The notes below the pieces were generated by a model. It saw only the letters and a list, made by a program, of their open reading frames with translations. It did no database searches and was not told the DNA's origin. Both the position numbers and the translations under genes were made by a program. 64,000 nucleotides of DNA, from contig NW_006499563.1 of NCBI RefSeq assembly GCF_000471905.2, positions 1,119,101-1,183,100 on the forward strand, in the 5' to 3' direction. Shown here in pieces: positions 12,352 through 23,830 of the stretch. The DNA is from Amborella trichopoda. Lineage: Eukaryota > Streptophyta > Magnoliopsida > Amborellales > Amborellaceae. Every line of letters begins with the position of its first letter. The first letter of the stretch is position 1.

Positions 12352-12794
12352 GCATGCCCTGCTGAATGCTATGCTTCGAGAAAATTGAGAAGTGCAATCA
12401 TTCAGGAATTTTGAGGGATCTTTGTCAAAATCCGCACCCTCAAGAGACTATCTATTGTGTGAAGCATGAGGCCTTTGTCAAGACCTCCTTTTACAGAACT
12501 AGGCCTTTCGATGGCCAAATGCTATGAACCTCTAATTGACACTATATGTTACACCAGGTTTGCCTTTGATGCTTAGGGTATCCCTGTAGGTCCCATCTAG
12601 CGGAGTCCAGTCGGGGGCTTTTGGCCTGCCCGAAAGTTTGGTTCCCTGCTGGTTAGAGGGTTTTAATGAGACATACCCTGAATCTTGTAGCAACCCTGGC
12701 CTTGTTGTTTTCTTGCCTTTCTAATGGTCCTTAGCATTTCCAGAGGGATCTTTTTGTCATCGTCCTCACCTTCAAGGACACTTGTTGTTGCTGA
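12352..12794. other. Unique block next to the 3' LTR of element A
   Basis: This block is conserved with 42364-42770 in B, at the same place beside the LTR (shared AAGTGCAATCATTCAGGAAT). It should include the polypurine tract region. No clear long polypurine run is visible beside the LTR in either element, and no protein is recognised. Confidence 0.5.
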
Positions 12795-13360
12795 ACTGGG
12801 GAGATCTTATGAACTCTCACTTCCTGACGAGCCGTTGAAATTGGGGAGATATTATGGGGCTCTCACTCCCTGACGAGCCGTGGAAATTGAGGAGAGGAGA
12901 TCTTATGAGGCTTTCAATCCTTGATGACCCATGATTTCTGAGGAGATCTTATGAAGCTCTCACTCCCTGACGAGCCATGGAACTTGGGGAGATCTTATGA
13001 GGTTCTCACTCCTGGACGAGCCTTGAAAACTGGGGAGATCTTTTGAGGACTTTCACTCCCTGACGAGCTATGATTGCTGGAGTAATCTTATGAGGATCTC
13101 ACTGCCTAATGAGCCGTGGAAACTGGGGAGATCTTATGAGGCTGTCACTCCTTGACGAGCCATGATTGCTGGGGAGATCTTATGAGGCTCTCACTCCCTG
13201 ACGAGCCAAGGAAACTTGGGAGATCTTATGTGGCTCTCACTCCCTGACGAGCCGTAATTGCTGGGGAGATATTATGAGGCTCTCATTCCCTGAAGAGCCA
13301 TGGAAACTGGGGAGATCTTATGAGTGTCTCACTCCTTGATGAGTCGTGGAAACTGGGGTG
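12795..13360. repeat. Tandem repeat, about ten units of 50-60 bp, in element A
   Basis: The unit contains GGGGAGATCTTATGAGGCTC followed by TCACTCCCTGACGAGCC. Copies vary by a few bases and in length. The same repeat, with ATGCGGCTC and GATGAGCC variants, occurs in B at 42770-43170. Confidence 0.9.
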
Positions 13361-13690
13361 CCAGCTAAGGCTGCGAAAGTGCGTCAACCTTCCTTGTCGG
13401 TCCAAGCACCCTTTCATGGGTTTTCACTTGAACAAGGGATGTGGCCTTGTGAAGATGGCTTTCACCAACTTCTGTTATTTTCTGGGCTCTTTTACCCATG
13501 ACCTCGTGGTCATGTCCACCCTTGCGAGGTTTTCACCGTGCCTGGGTTTCTTTTTTTTTCACAGAACTCTCTTACTTATTGTTTTGTGACCATGCCCATC
13601 CGTCATTTTTACTCATGGAGGTCCCTTATCCAGGTGTACACCATGCCCATTTTTTTGAGAGAAGGCGTGTTTTAGGTTCGTGCCTTCGCA
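13361..13690. other. Spacer between two repeat blocks of element A
   Basis: It is single copy within A and matches 43200-43600 in B (for example GTCCAAGCACCCTTT and TTTTACCCATGACC). No coding signal is seen. Confidence 0.5.
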
Positions 13691-15790
13691 ACCTATGCGA
13701 AGCCTTTTAATGTCATGCGGCCAGTGTGCACTATAATTTTAGGGTCATACAGCTGGACCGTAGCAATAAGGAATGACAGTCTGTAGAGGCCATAGAGTGA
13801 GTATGAGGGTGACTTTGACTCACTTGGGAAGGTGGCATGAAGTTGCATGTAGAGAGATGATTGGATGGTAGGTTAAAAGTGGTGACCCACTAGCCGACAG
13901 TGAGATGTCTTGCTGTTTGGTGAGCATGGGTAAGACTTATTGGGGAATGAGATGAAAGATGGTGAAGGTGGCCCGCGCACACGAATGGGCCGGCTAGGGA
14001 AGACGTGCGTGGCGATGGATGTAAAGGGTGTGTGTGCTTACGTAGACTCACTGGGGAGGCAATGGAAGTGGTGTAGGTGGCCCGAGCACACGAATGGGCC
14101 GGCCGGGGAAGACGTACATGGTGATGCATGTAAAGGGTGTGTGCGCCGAGGTAGGCTCACTGGAGAGAAGAAGTAGAGGGTATGCACGTGCCAATGGATC
14201 GGTTAGGGAAGGCGTGTGTGAAGATGCACGCAAAAAGGGAGGTGTACGCACACATGGAGCGTCTTTAAGGTCATGCCTTCTGGACCTGGGCGAAGTAGTT
14301 TAACATTATGCAGCCAGAACGTGCACTATGGTTTAAGGTCATATAGCTTGAACCGTGGTTACGTAGTTTAAAGTCGTGCAATTGGGACCGTGCAGTTTAA
14401 AGTCAAGCAACTAAACCTTCGCTATAGTTTGTCATATAGTTTGGACCGCGGCTATGTAGTTTAGGGTCATGCGGAATGGATCGTGCAGTTTAAGGTCATG
14501 CAACTAGACCTCCACTACAGTTTATGATCATATAGTTTAGAGATTTTAAGGTCATGTAGCATAGACCATAGTGTGGGTCGTCATGTGGATGAAGCTTCAC
14601 GGTGGATAAGTCTATGGATAGCAATCTGACTCCCTGGGGAAATAGTGAAGGCTATACACGAGTAGAGGGCTTTAGATGGAGACCCTATGAAGAGTGGCAA
14701 GTGGAAGCGAACTTCACTGGGGATTAGGAGGGCCAGATTGACTCCATGGGGATAGTGATGGGGCTTCATGTAACTCCACTGGGGGTGACAGGCTAGGGCA
14801 TAGGTGTAGCCCCACTGAGGACAGTGGTAGAACACGCCTTGTGTAATGGGGTCTAGCATAAGGGCACTCATGATAGGAAAGTTAAAGGTGCATGATGGAG
14901 GCTTAAGGGGGCTATGAGTGATGCTTTGCTTTGAAGCCTCACAGTCGAAACTGTGGTACACCTCTTTGTGATATGGCATTGTAGAGGAGGGCGCATGCTT
15001 TGAAATGCATGCTTTGCTTCGAAGTCTCGTTATCACGACCGCGGTACACCTTGATTTGGGAGGTCACCTCGAAGGGGTGGTGTCTTTTCATCCAGTGCTT
15101 GTGCAGAAGGATGTAGTAGGGGACGTGTAGGAGAGTGTCAAGTGGTAACCCCATGGAAACATGTAAGAACATGAAGCAGTTTATAGTCGTGCAAATGGAC
15201 TATATGTCGCGTAGTTTAACGTCTTGCTACAGGATCAACACGCTCGTCATTTGAGAGTGAGTACCACACCTTTGTTTTGACAATCTTGCCTATAGTGCCC
15301 TTGCGGGTTTTCTCGATGCTCATCTCTTCTTTTTTCTTTTTGACATATTTTGCCCATGGTGGCCTTTTAGGCACACTGTGTCTATCATCATTTTTTTGAC
15401 ATTTTTTTTTTTTTTTTTTTGCGGAAGCATGTTTAAGGTCATGCCACCGTGACCATCAAATTGTCGTGTTTTAAGGTCATCTAACGAGACCTGAGGGCAT
15501 GTGTTAAGGTCTTACCTCCGAGACCATATGTTATGCAGTTTAACGTCGTGCCACTAGGACGTGTTCTATAGTTTAGGGTTGTATATCTTGGACCGTGCAG
15601 TTTAAGGTAGTGCAACTAGACCTCCGCTACAGTTAATGTTGTATAGTTTGGACAAAGTTCACACAGTTTTGAGTCGTTAGACAAGGACTATGTCTATGTA
15701 GTTTAGGGTCATGTAGCTTGGACCGTGGCTGTGAAGTTTAAGGTCATCTAGAACAGACCATGGCGGTGCAGTTTAAGGTCATGCAGTGTG
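13690..15790. repeat. Long irregular repeat tract of element A
   Basis: It is built on short variants of GTTTAAGGTCATGCA followed by GACCGTGG, with insertions of other sequence. Within 13930-14240 there are three larger units of about 110-120 bp containing GAATGGGCCGGC and GTAAAGGGTGTGTG. A TTTTTTTTTTTTTT run lies at about 15406-15420. The same motif family fills 43600-45420 in B and, in the same orientation relative to the element, 31580-31960 in C. Open frames here come from the repeats. Confidence 0.8.
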
Positions 15791-15959
15791 GACCATGGGG
15801 GAAGCAACTCTGTGGGGAATAGAGCCCTTACCAGAAACTTGGCTTGCTGAGGGGTGAGATTGTGGTGTATGGAATGAACTTCCTGAGGGTATGGGCCGAT
15901 GGTCGGAAGGGGAGTGCCAAGGCCTGCGTATGAAGCTAAGTGCAACATTAGACCCGAAT

Positions 15960-16165
15960 GACGATGTCAGGTCCCTTGGTGAAGCGCACGGCAGTAGCCC
16001 TTAGCCAGATGCAGAGCGGCAGCTCCTTGATGGGGCGCGCGACAATAACCTCCTGATGAAGCGCTCAGTGGTAGTCCTTGGATGAGATGCACGACGACAA
16101 CCTCCTAAATGAAGTGCGCGGCGCTAGTCCCCTAGACGAAGTTTTGATGAGGCATGCGGCGATGC
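15960..16165 (+). repeat. Short-unit array just upstream of the antisense promoter in element A
   Basis: About five or six diverged units of 35-40 bp contain GATGAAGCGC-like and GGCAGTAGCCC-like blocks. B has an equivalent array at 45585-45745, and C has a different short-unit array at 30835-31215. In each case the array ends a short distance before the promoter core. Confidence 0.6.
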
Positions 16166-16177
16166 TACTTCGAGTCG

Positions 16178-16292
16178 CGGGCTTGGCTGCCCCGGCCTGG
16201 CCTTATTGCCATCAAGAGCTGAGAGCTGAGAGCTGGAGCATCATTTTGAGTTTATCAGGGGTAGTCTCCGGTACTACAGGGTATAAAAGGGG
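16178..16292 (+). promoter_or_regulatory. Antisense promoter-like block of element A
   Basis: The core at 16178-16210 contains GGGCTTGGC and GCCTGGCCTTATTGCC; 72 bp further on is TATAAAAGGGG at 16282-16292. B and C have both pieces in the same order and spacing on the strand opposite to gag-pol. It is conserved well above the surrounding repeats. Confidence 0.65.
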
Positions 16293-17845
16293 GAGAGACC
16301 CCAAGTTACCGTTTTACCGAAGGGTAAAACAATAGAAGGGATTTTGAGACAGAAAGAGCCAAAGCTCTTGGCGAGGGTTTTCCAGTGAGCACTTCCCAGT
16401 CATAAATTGTAGAGAAAGATCCTTAGGGTTTTTTTTGACGAACTTTAGGAGGTGTGAAGCTTCACAGCGTGCTTGTGAAACAGTTTTTGGCAAGCATCAA
16501 AGCTTGCTGAGCAAGGAAGAAGATCTGTCGAGGCCTTGGCAGAATTTGCAGAGGTGCCCTGCTGGAGTTCGAGTGCTTCTCCGGCTGTTTTGCTGCTGAA
16601 GGGGAGGTTGCAGAGAGCTTAGAGGTCTCCGTCGGCTCTCTAGTTGTTGAAGGAGAAGGAGAAGGGACCGCATTAAGCTCACCAAAAACTTAGCGAAATT
16701 CCGGTGAGCTTTGGTGAGCTGCTGAAGTGGGAAATTAGGGTAAAGGGAAGACCCACAGGGTTGCAGGGAAGCTTTCGAGGATTTTCGGTGGTTTGCGCCA
16801 ACTCCAATAACGAGCAGGAGATGCGGAGGGTTTTTTGGTGTTTTTCCACGATATTTCTAGCTATCAAAAAAGGGAAAAAAAACAGGGTCAGACGGGAGGT
16901 TCTCGTTGGGTGGAAAGGTGTTTCTGATAGGGAGAAGCCACGCCGGTAGGGGAAAGAACATGGTCAGGGATCTCAGCGGCAAGAGGTGTGTTTCTGATGA
17001 AGCCCGAAGGATTGAGGGGAAGGCGAAGGGTTGCAAGAAGGTGGACCATCGGTGGGGGGCAACAGTTGGGGGAACCAAAGAGGCGTGGGACTTAATGTCC
17101 CTCGGTAATTGAGAATAGTGGGAACTGAAGTACTTCAAAGTCATGCATGACATTCAGTAGCATGTGGCACCACCTTCGCATGTACCTAGGCCCCACACGG
17201 TGATTACCAAGCTTGGGAGTATGAGGCACGTGGTGATAGTCCCGTGTGGCATTAGCCTGCCCGTGGTGATGATAGGACGCAACATTGTGTTGCACATGGC
17301 GATGACCTTGGACGGCGATGCCTCGAGGGGGTCAAGAGTGATGGCAAAATGGGGTGTTGGAAGCAAAGTCCTTCAGCACAACGGTGAAGTCCATGCTGTT
17401 CTGTGGAAGGGCGTCCATTGTGAACAGGCTACGCTCTCCCTCATAGGCCATTTCCTTACCAGAGAAATCTGCCTTGTATATTTGATATAATCGTCAGATG
17501 AATTGAAGTTGAAGTAGAAGTCGTTGGCTTGTTCTTTTGGCATGTAACCATTTTCCTTGGCAGGTCCGAGGCTAACTTCTCCGAGTGGTTTTGCCATTTC
17601 TGCAAGGGGCAGGCATTTCTTTGGTGGGTTTGCTTCTTTTGTACGAGGAGGGTGTTTCTCTTGGCCTGTAATTGTCCTCTTATCCTCAGATGCAAGACCT
17701 TTGTAACTTACTTGATAGTGGGCCTTCGATTGTAACTTGCAACTTTTTCTAATTTAATGAAAGAAATGAATTCCTTTTAGTTGGCTTGATGTTTCTTGTC
17801 TTCATTTCTATCGTTTTGTTGCATACACCGCGCTTTATTTCCATG
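16293..17845 (+). other. Leader-like sequence after the antisense promoter of element A, without an ORF
   Basis: From 16293 to about 16800 it aligns with the leader of the antisense unit in B (45866-46380), sharing blocks such as GAGCAAGGAA and TGCTTCTCCGG. From about 17100 to 17700 the sequence is not recognised and the mobile-domain ORF seen in B and C is absent. Near 17700-17770 there is TTGTAACTT and AATTTAATGAAAGAAATG, resembling a polyadenylation region. The integrase gene of A ends from the other side at 17846. Confidence 0.5.
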
Positions 17846-18900
17846 TTAGGGATAATACTTCTTTAAATAGCTCTCGTTGATAGGGGGCATCGCCTCTTCT
17901 CCATCAAAGTTCGTCAGTACATAGGCCCCACTTGGTGTACCCTTCTTGATTACGAATGGACCCTCCCACTTAGGCTCGAACATTCCTTTGTGGTGCCCAT
18001 GCATGACAATCGGTCTCTTGATTGCTAGGACTAGTCCCCACGAGTGAATGATCGAACCTTGACAGACTTGTCAAAGGCTCTCTTCATTCTTCCTTGATTG
18101 AGCTCGAGGTTTTGTTGGGCCTCTAGTCTCTTCTCATCAAGGGCATCTAGCTCTTCATAACGGAGCCTCTCGTCTTCAGCTAGTTCCTGATGTATAGCAA
18201 CACGAAGTGAGGGTATTTGAATTTCAAGGGGTAGGACCGCCTCACCCCATAGACTAGGGAATAAGGGGTGGAGTTTGTAGCATTACGAGTGGTAATGCGA
18301 TGGGCCCACAGAGCTTCAGGTAGCTTCTCGTGCCAGTTCTTCTTTGACTTTGACACTAACTTCCGGAGCACCCTGCACAAAGTCTTGTTGAACGCCTCGG
18401 CTAACCCGTTGGCTCGAGGGTAGTACATAGTCGAGTACTTCCACTCAAAATCGAACTGGTTGACTAGTCGGTCGACACGTTGGCTCCTAAATTGGGGGCC
18501 ATTGTTAGAAATTATTTGGTCCGGGACTCTGAATTTGTATATGATGTGGTGATGCACGAAGTTAACCACAACAGTCCCCAGAACCTGCCTAAGAGAGATT
18601 GCCTCAGCCCATTTGGAAAAGTAGTATGTCGACGGATGAAGGCGTGGCCCAAGGTAGAAGGAGGGTCAATGGATCCTACAATGTCCTGAGTCTGCATATG
18701 CGCTCGTAGAGCTTGAGGTCAAATTGATGTAGCCCACAGACGTCCGAGTGTACTTCTTCGAGTACTTTGCTTGTCTCTTATGTGTTGACGCATCTGAGGA
18801 GGATTCCATCAAATGATCAACGAAAGAGGACATCCTCGTTAAGAAGGGTGTACTTGGTGGACATCCGCCGTATGCCATTACGCTCTGCTCAATCCTGAGG
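17846..18900 (-). pseudogene. Integrase of element A
   Basis: The catalytic core region is recognised from the NGPQFRSQ block and, after it, YYPRANGLAEAFNKTL, both typical of Ty3/gypsy integrases. The C-terminal part has FEPKWEGPFVIKKG and ends NESYLKKYYP, the usual end of Tat pol. The N-terminal zinc-binding region is expected at about 18700-18900 and is only faintly visible. Decayed. Confidence 0.85.
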
Positions 18901-19194
18901 TAGCCTTTCATGCTTTACAAAGTCCACAATGGGCTCCCTCCAGTCTTCTATTTGTTCAACCTCTACACACATCGGGTCGAAGAATTCGGGCTCCTGCTCC
19001 TTGGCTTTGGCTTCTTTTCATTGGGAAACTTCCTGTTCCACCTTGAGGACTTCCCTAGCCGCGAGGAGTGCCCCGAATGGGTAAGGCGGGCACTCAGGGA
19101 AGATATCTCTCTCATCATCTGCATCAACTTCGGTTTTCAAGTCAACATGTCTCCATTTGGTTACCTAGACTGGAGTGGGTCCTGATGAAGACAA

Positions 19195-19590
19195 TTGGAT
19201 GGTGGCGCCGAGCTTTGAGAGCGCATCAGCCCTCGATTTTAACCTTCTAGGGATATGACTTAGGGAGAAGTCATCGAACTGGGCCATGTAAGTTTTGGTT
19301 GTGTCATGGTAAGGCTTGAGAGTATCCCGCCTTACATCATAGAAACCCTTTAGCTATGGAGTTACCAGTTCAAAGTCGCTGAAGAGGTTTAGATGTTCCA
19401 GGTCTAGCTCTTACGTGATCTCCAGTCCGATTATGAGGGCTTGATACTCAGCTTCATTGTGAGAAAATGCCATCACAAGTGAGAAGGATAGAGGAATCAT
19501 TCCTCCACCAAGAGTCAGGAAGACAACTTCGGCACCCCCTCTATCTTACTGGAATGTTCCGTCAAAGTACATCTCCCACGTCTGAGTTAG
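19195..19590 (-). pseudogene. Second (archaeal-like) RNase H of element A
   Basis: After the normal RNase H the frame shows WEMYFDGTF, then HNEAEYQALIIGLEI, then RRLKSRADALSKLGA. This is the order of the additional RNase H domain that marks the Tat lineage. It is the best single piece of evidence for the family placement. Decayed. Confidence 0.75.
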
Positions 19591-20110
19591 CTCCGTACAA
19601 AACTTCCTCATCTAGGAGATCGCTTGACAGGGGAGATTCTGAGTGGATTGGGTGAGCTGTAAGGAAGTCAGCAAGGGCTTGACCTTTAACTGCCTTCTGT
19701 GTTACATACATGATGTCAAACTCCATTAGCAATAACGCCCACTTGGCTAAACATCCTGACAAACATGGCTGGGTCATAAGGTACTTGACCGGGTCCGCCT
19801 TGGAGATTAACTGGACCTCGTGGCCGAGCAAATAATGGCGGAGCTTCTGCACCACAAAGATCAGGGCTAAGCACATCTTTTCAATGGGAGGGTAGTCCTT
19901 CTTGGCCCCTTGCATTCTATGGCTGAGATAATAGAACGCCGTCTCTTTCCCTCTATCATTGTTCTGTGCCAGGAGTGCCCCGTGTGACTCGTCAAGGGCG
20001 ATCACGTATAGGATGAGGGGCCTTCCTAACACTTGCGTAGAGAGTACTGGTGGAGTCAACAAGTACTGCTTGATGTCCTCGAGCGCAGCTTGGCACGCTT
20101 CGCCCCATAT
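19591..20110 (-). pseudogene. RNase H of element A
   Basis: Recognised from YVIALDESHGALLAQ, YYLSHRMQGAKKDYPPIEK and LRHYLLGHEVQLISKADP, the standard RNase H region following Ty3/gypsy RT. It joins RT on the right and the second RNase H on the left. Confidence 0.88.
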
Positions 20111-20149
20111 GAAGGGAGTATCCTTCTTTAGGAGGTGTGAAAAGGGTCT

Positions 20150-20900
20150 GCATCACCCTCTGAGGTTCGAAATGAACCTTCGAATGTAGGTGAGATGTCC
20201 TTGGAGGGACCGCAGTTCATGGAGGGTTGTAGGTGACGGCATGTCCTGAATTGCCTTGATTTTGAGTGGCTCAATCTCCAGCCCACAATATCTCACAATA
20301 AACCTTAAGAATTTTCCTGAGTGTACGTCGAAGCCACATTTCATGGGGTTCATCTTTACCTGGTGACGTCGCAACCGCTCAAACATCTTTTTAAGGTCTT
20401 GCACGTGAGCGGCTTTTGTTTCAGACTTTACCACCAAGTCATCTACACAGCACTCGACCTCCTTGTGAATCACGTCCTTGAAGATGGTTGTCATGGCTTG
20501 CTGGTATGTGGCACCGACATTTTTAAGCCCAAAAGGTATCACAGTGTAGCAAAAGACACCTTTTGGAGTCAAGAACGCAATGGCCTCCTCATCCTCTGGC
20601 GCCATCCTGATTTGGTTGTAACCAGAATAACCATCCATAAAGGAGAATATTTGGCAATGGGTCGTGGAGTCAACCAACATCTCGGTGAATAGCAGGGGAA
20701 ATCTCCCTTGGGACAAGCAACGATCAAGTCACGAAAGTCGAGGCAGACCTTGATTTGGCCATTCTTCTTCTTGATTGGGATGACATTTGCTAGCCATATT
20801 GGGTATTTGACTTCGCGCATGATTCTAGCTTGCTTGAGCTTGTTTATCTCTGCATCTCGAGGTCAGGCCTAAACCTTCTTGACTTCTGCTTCATGGGTTT
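20150..20900 (-). pseudogene. Reverse transcriptase of element A
   Basis: The run includes KKKNGQIKVCLDFRDL, FSFMDGYSGYNQIRMAPED, VIPFGLKNVGATYQQAM and the catalytic-loop block CCVDDLVVKS, then SLQGHLTYIRRFISNL. The order and spacing match Tat/Athila reverse transcriptases. It is the only RT of this type in the window. Confidence 0.92.
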
Positions 20901-21750
20901 GATGGTAGGATCAATACCAAGAATATGGACGGCAATCTAGGGGTCTAGACCAGGCATCTCATGATAATGCCAGGCGAAGACGTATAGATTTGCTCGAAGG
21001 AGGGAGATATAGGTTTCTTTCTCTTCCGGGGACATCTTTGCTGAGATGAAAGTTGGCCTTAGGTCGACCTCATCCCCCAGGTTTATCTCTTGCAGTTCAG
21101 CAGTCGTGGCCTGACTGCGCTCTTTCCACTCTTCGGGAGCTTCCTAAAGTTCCTTGTCGGTGGACTCACAAGGGTTTTCTTCGATCTCAAGTGTAGCCAC
21201 CCATGACCCTGACATCTCAACCTCTAGGAGGGGCACAATGTGGGGGAGGGATGATCTTTGGTTAGTCCAGGCAATTGAAGGTTCAACTTTAAGTGGGGGA
21301 TACATAGCCTTGTGATGGGGCTTATAGATTGGTCAACTTCAAGTGGGGGATCCATAGCCTTGTGATGGGGCTCACTTGGCGCTTGCCCCGAACAGGGCGA
21401 CGCTTCATGCACTTGGATCATGTGGCAGGCTTTGTGGAGGGAGGAGCCCGGAGATGACTCAGCTTTGACTTGGGTTGCCAGGGCGTCGATGACTTTCGAG
21501 AATCTCGCCGCTTGGGCCAGCATTTCTCTAAGGCGTTCTTGCTGCGGCATGGTGAGGATGGTGTCTCTGAATTCCTTGTTTAGAGAGTCGAAGTTAGGGC
21601 ATTGCCGAGCGCTACCTGTAGAAGGAATAGAGGAGAGGGAAGGAGAAGAAGGGTTAGAACATTTCAAGCACAATTTTACATCATCGCCGGAGATATTTAA
21701 GGTCTTGCCCCGGTTTTGATCGTGGTGGGTTGATTTTAGCATCATCACCC
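20901..21750 (-). pseudogene. Segment upstream of RT in element A
   Basis: The part next to RT has the usual Tat lead-in (LLRANLYVFAWHYHEMPGL near 20940-21010). Further upstream (21224-21748) is a helical, Ser/Pro-rich linker with NSLNKEFRD-like and LREMLAQAARF blocks that aligns with 52650-52920 in B. I did not recognise a protease between them. Confidence 0.65.
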
Positions 21751-23830
21751 GTTTTGGCCGGCTCCTAAGATATTGGTGACTCAGGGCTATCTACCTATTT
21801 GCATGACAATATGAGGCGAGCCGTGCCTGGGATGAAGTCCCGCAAGGTTGGCAGCGGAGGAAGGGACCGGAGGAATTCCTCCTCGACTAGTGGCTGAGGA
21901 AGATGATTCTTTCAGCAGGCGGACCTAGATGTTTGCCATCTCCTTCGGGATCCCTGAGGGGGTGTTTGGACTGCCCTATCAGGCTGGCGAGAGGCAGTAA
22001 CCTTGGGAATTTCCTCGCGTCTCAGGGGCTTGACCCTTCTTCGCCCATGGTAGACTTCCTAGGGTTGAGAAGTCGAAGGCCCTGAGGAGATAGTGCATAC
22101 TAATGAGGGGCCTGCAACGTGACTTCTCCTTAAACGAGAGCGAGGGCTTGGACGTGTTATGGAAGAATCGCACAGTCGATGCCTCCTTACTGGACTTTCT
22201 TCACGACTATGGCCTCGAACCCAGAGCAGTCGTTGAGTTCGTGGCCCCACACTGAGGGACCAAGAACCTCTTGTGCGCATATCACCGGATACGAGGCCAT
22301 GACATCAGCGAGTGCACTGGCTTTCATAAGCTCTTAGCCGAGAAGATGCAGCAGTGCCAGGAAATTCAAGGCGTCCGTGCGAGACACCCTCGAGTCCCTC
22401 TCCCGCCTGCACAAGAAGACCTCCCATTGCAAGCCCAGGGAAATGCCGAGCCAGACCCTCTATAAGCTCTCTTCGAGGCAATGCTCCAGCAAGGTCTCGT
22501 CACTCTCAAGCTCGCTAGGCAGCCGAGACGCCTTGTCCGGGGCACAAAAAAAATTTGGAGCGCTTATTATGGAGAAGAATGCATGAAGGATAGCAGGTGC
22601 CCCGTCATCTTCTTGGATTGTGATTATGTGAGATGCGTCAGCTGCCCCCAACGCATTTTTCAATTCTTCAAGCTTTAAGGGCTTCGATAGTTTCATTGAG
22701 CTTATAGCAGTCGTGAGTGGGGTGGCAGACCCTCCTGTGATAGGCGCAGCACTTTGCGTTTGCCTCCTCCGCAGTATTGGCCTTCGGCAACTGTATCATG
22801 TTCTGTTCTAGCAAAAGTCAAAGTAGCACAGGTGTACACTCTGTGTCGAAGGAGTAAACCATATTCTGATGCTAGGCCAAGTAGTCACTTCGTCTAGAGG
22901 TTTTAGGAGGCGGGATGCTGTTGTAGGACTGCTCCTGACTGGAGCTGCCTGTGCCTTGGAGAGGTCCAGGGATTGAGAAACTGAGCCTTGGTGTCAGCCA
23001 TGGTGACGGTCGTGATGATCACTGCCTTTTGATTGCCCCGACCACTGGGGCGAGAGTTTGAGCCGGCAGGTTACTTACAGGTGTTACTGTGCTTGAACAA
23101 TCCCTCAATACGGACTGCCTTAGAGATGAGCTCTGACATGGAGGGTGGATTGGAGGCCTCAACATGTAGGGCAATCTCAAGAAGCATGTTCCGTATGCAG
23201 GTCTGGACTGGTTCCTTCTCGGTCATGGGAGTGGCATGAAAGGTCACCAGCTCTCTCCATCGAGTGATGAATTTATCAACCGACTCACCAGGGTCTTGCA
23301 TCTAGGTGAGGAGCTTTCCAAGTTCCTTTGGACTTCGTAGAAGCATTGGTAGAACAACTGCTCCATTTCTTGCCAAGTGTTCACCGAGTTCGACAGCAAC
23401 CCAGCATACCACTAGAAGGCTGGTCCTTTGAGAGTTTCGATGAACTGACGGAGAAGAAGAAGTTCGTCAGCTGCCATCTCCCAGCAGGCTGCTTGGAAGC
23501 GATCTGTATGCTGGCAAGGAGACGTGGTACCATTGAACAGGGGGAGTTTCCCTTTTTGATAGAATGGCGTCTCCTGCATGCCCGAGACCTTGTTCTTGAG
23601 GTTATGGGCCACCATAGTATCCATGTCCGTTTGGGAGACCCAGCGAGAAGAGGAACTGTCTTGAGAGACCGGTGGGGGAGCTGCATCTTCACTGGTCGGG
23701 GAGTCAGGCATAAAAGGCGCTCTGGAGGCCTCTAGGCACTCCATCTTTCCGAGGATCGCTTGCATCATATCCTCGAACTTGTTCATCCACTCCTCCTGAG
23801 CGTCGTTCGGGTCAATGATCACCATGACAC
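21751..23830 (-). pseudogene. gag and gag linker of element A
   Basis: The start near 23825 has NDAQEEWMNKFEDMMQAI. The gag core shows SVDKFITRWRELVTF and VQTCIRNMLLEIALHVEAS, then RIEGLFKH. The distal part (22460-22700) carries the LEELKNALGAADASH block shared with B and C. From 21751 to 22200 is linker homologous to 53000-53400 in B. Decayed. Confidence 0.82.

Noticed and set aside
12795-13360. Regular repeats with spacers suggesting a CRISPR array
   Set aside because: Units are imperfect, spacers are themselves repeated, and the context is a plant retrotransposon; no cas genes.
13690-15790. A centromeric or subtelomeric satellite array
   Set aside because: Too short and irregular, and it lies at the same place in A and B between the antisense promoter and the 3' LTR.
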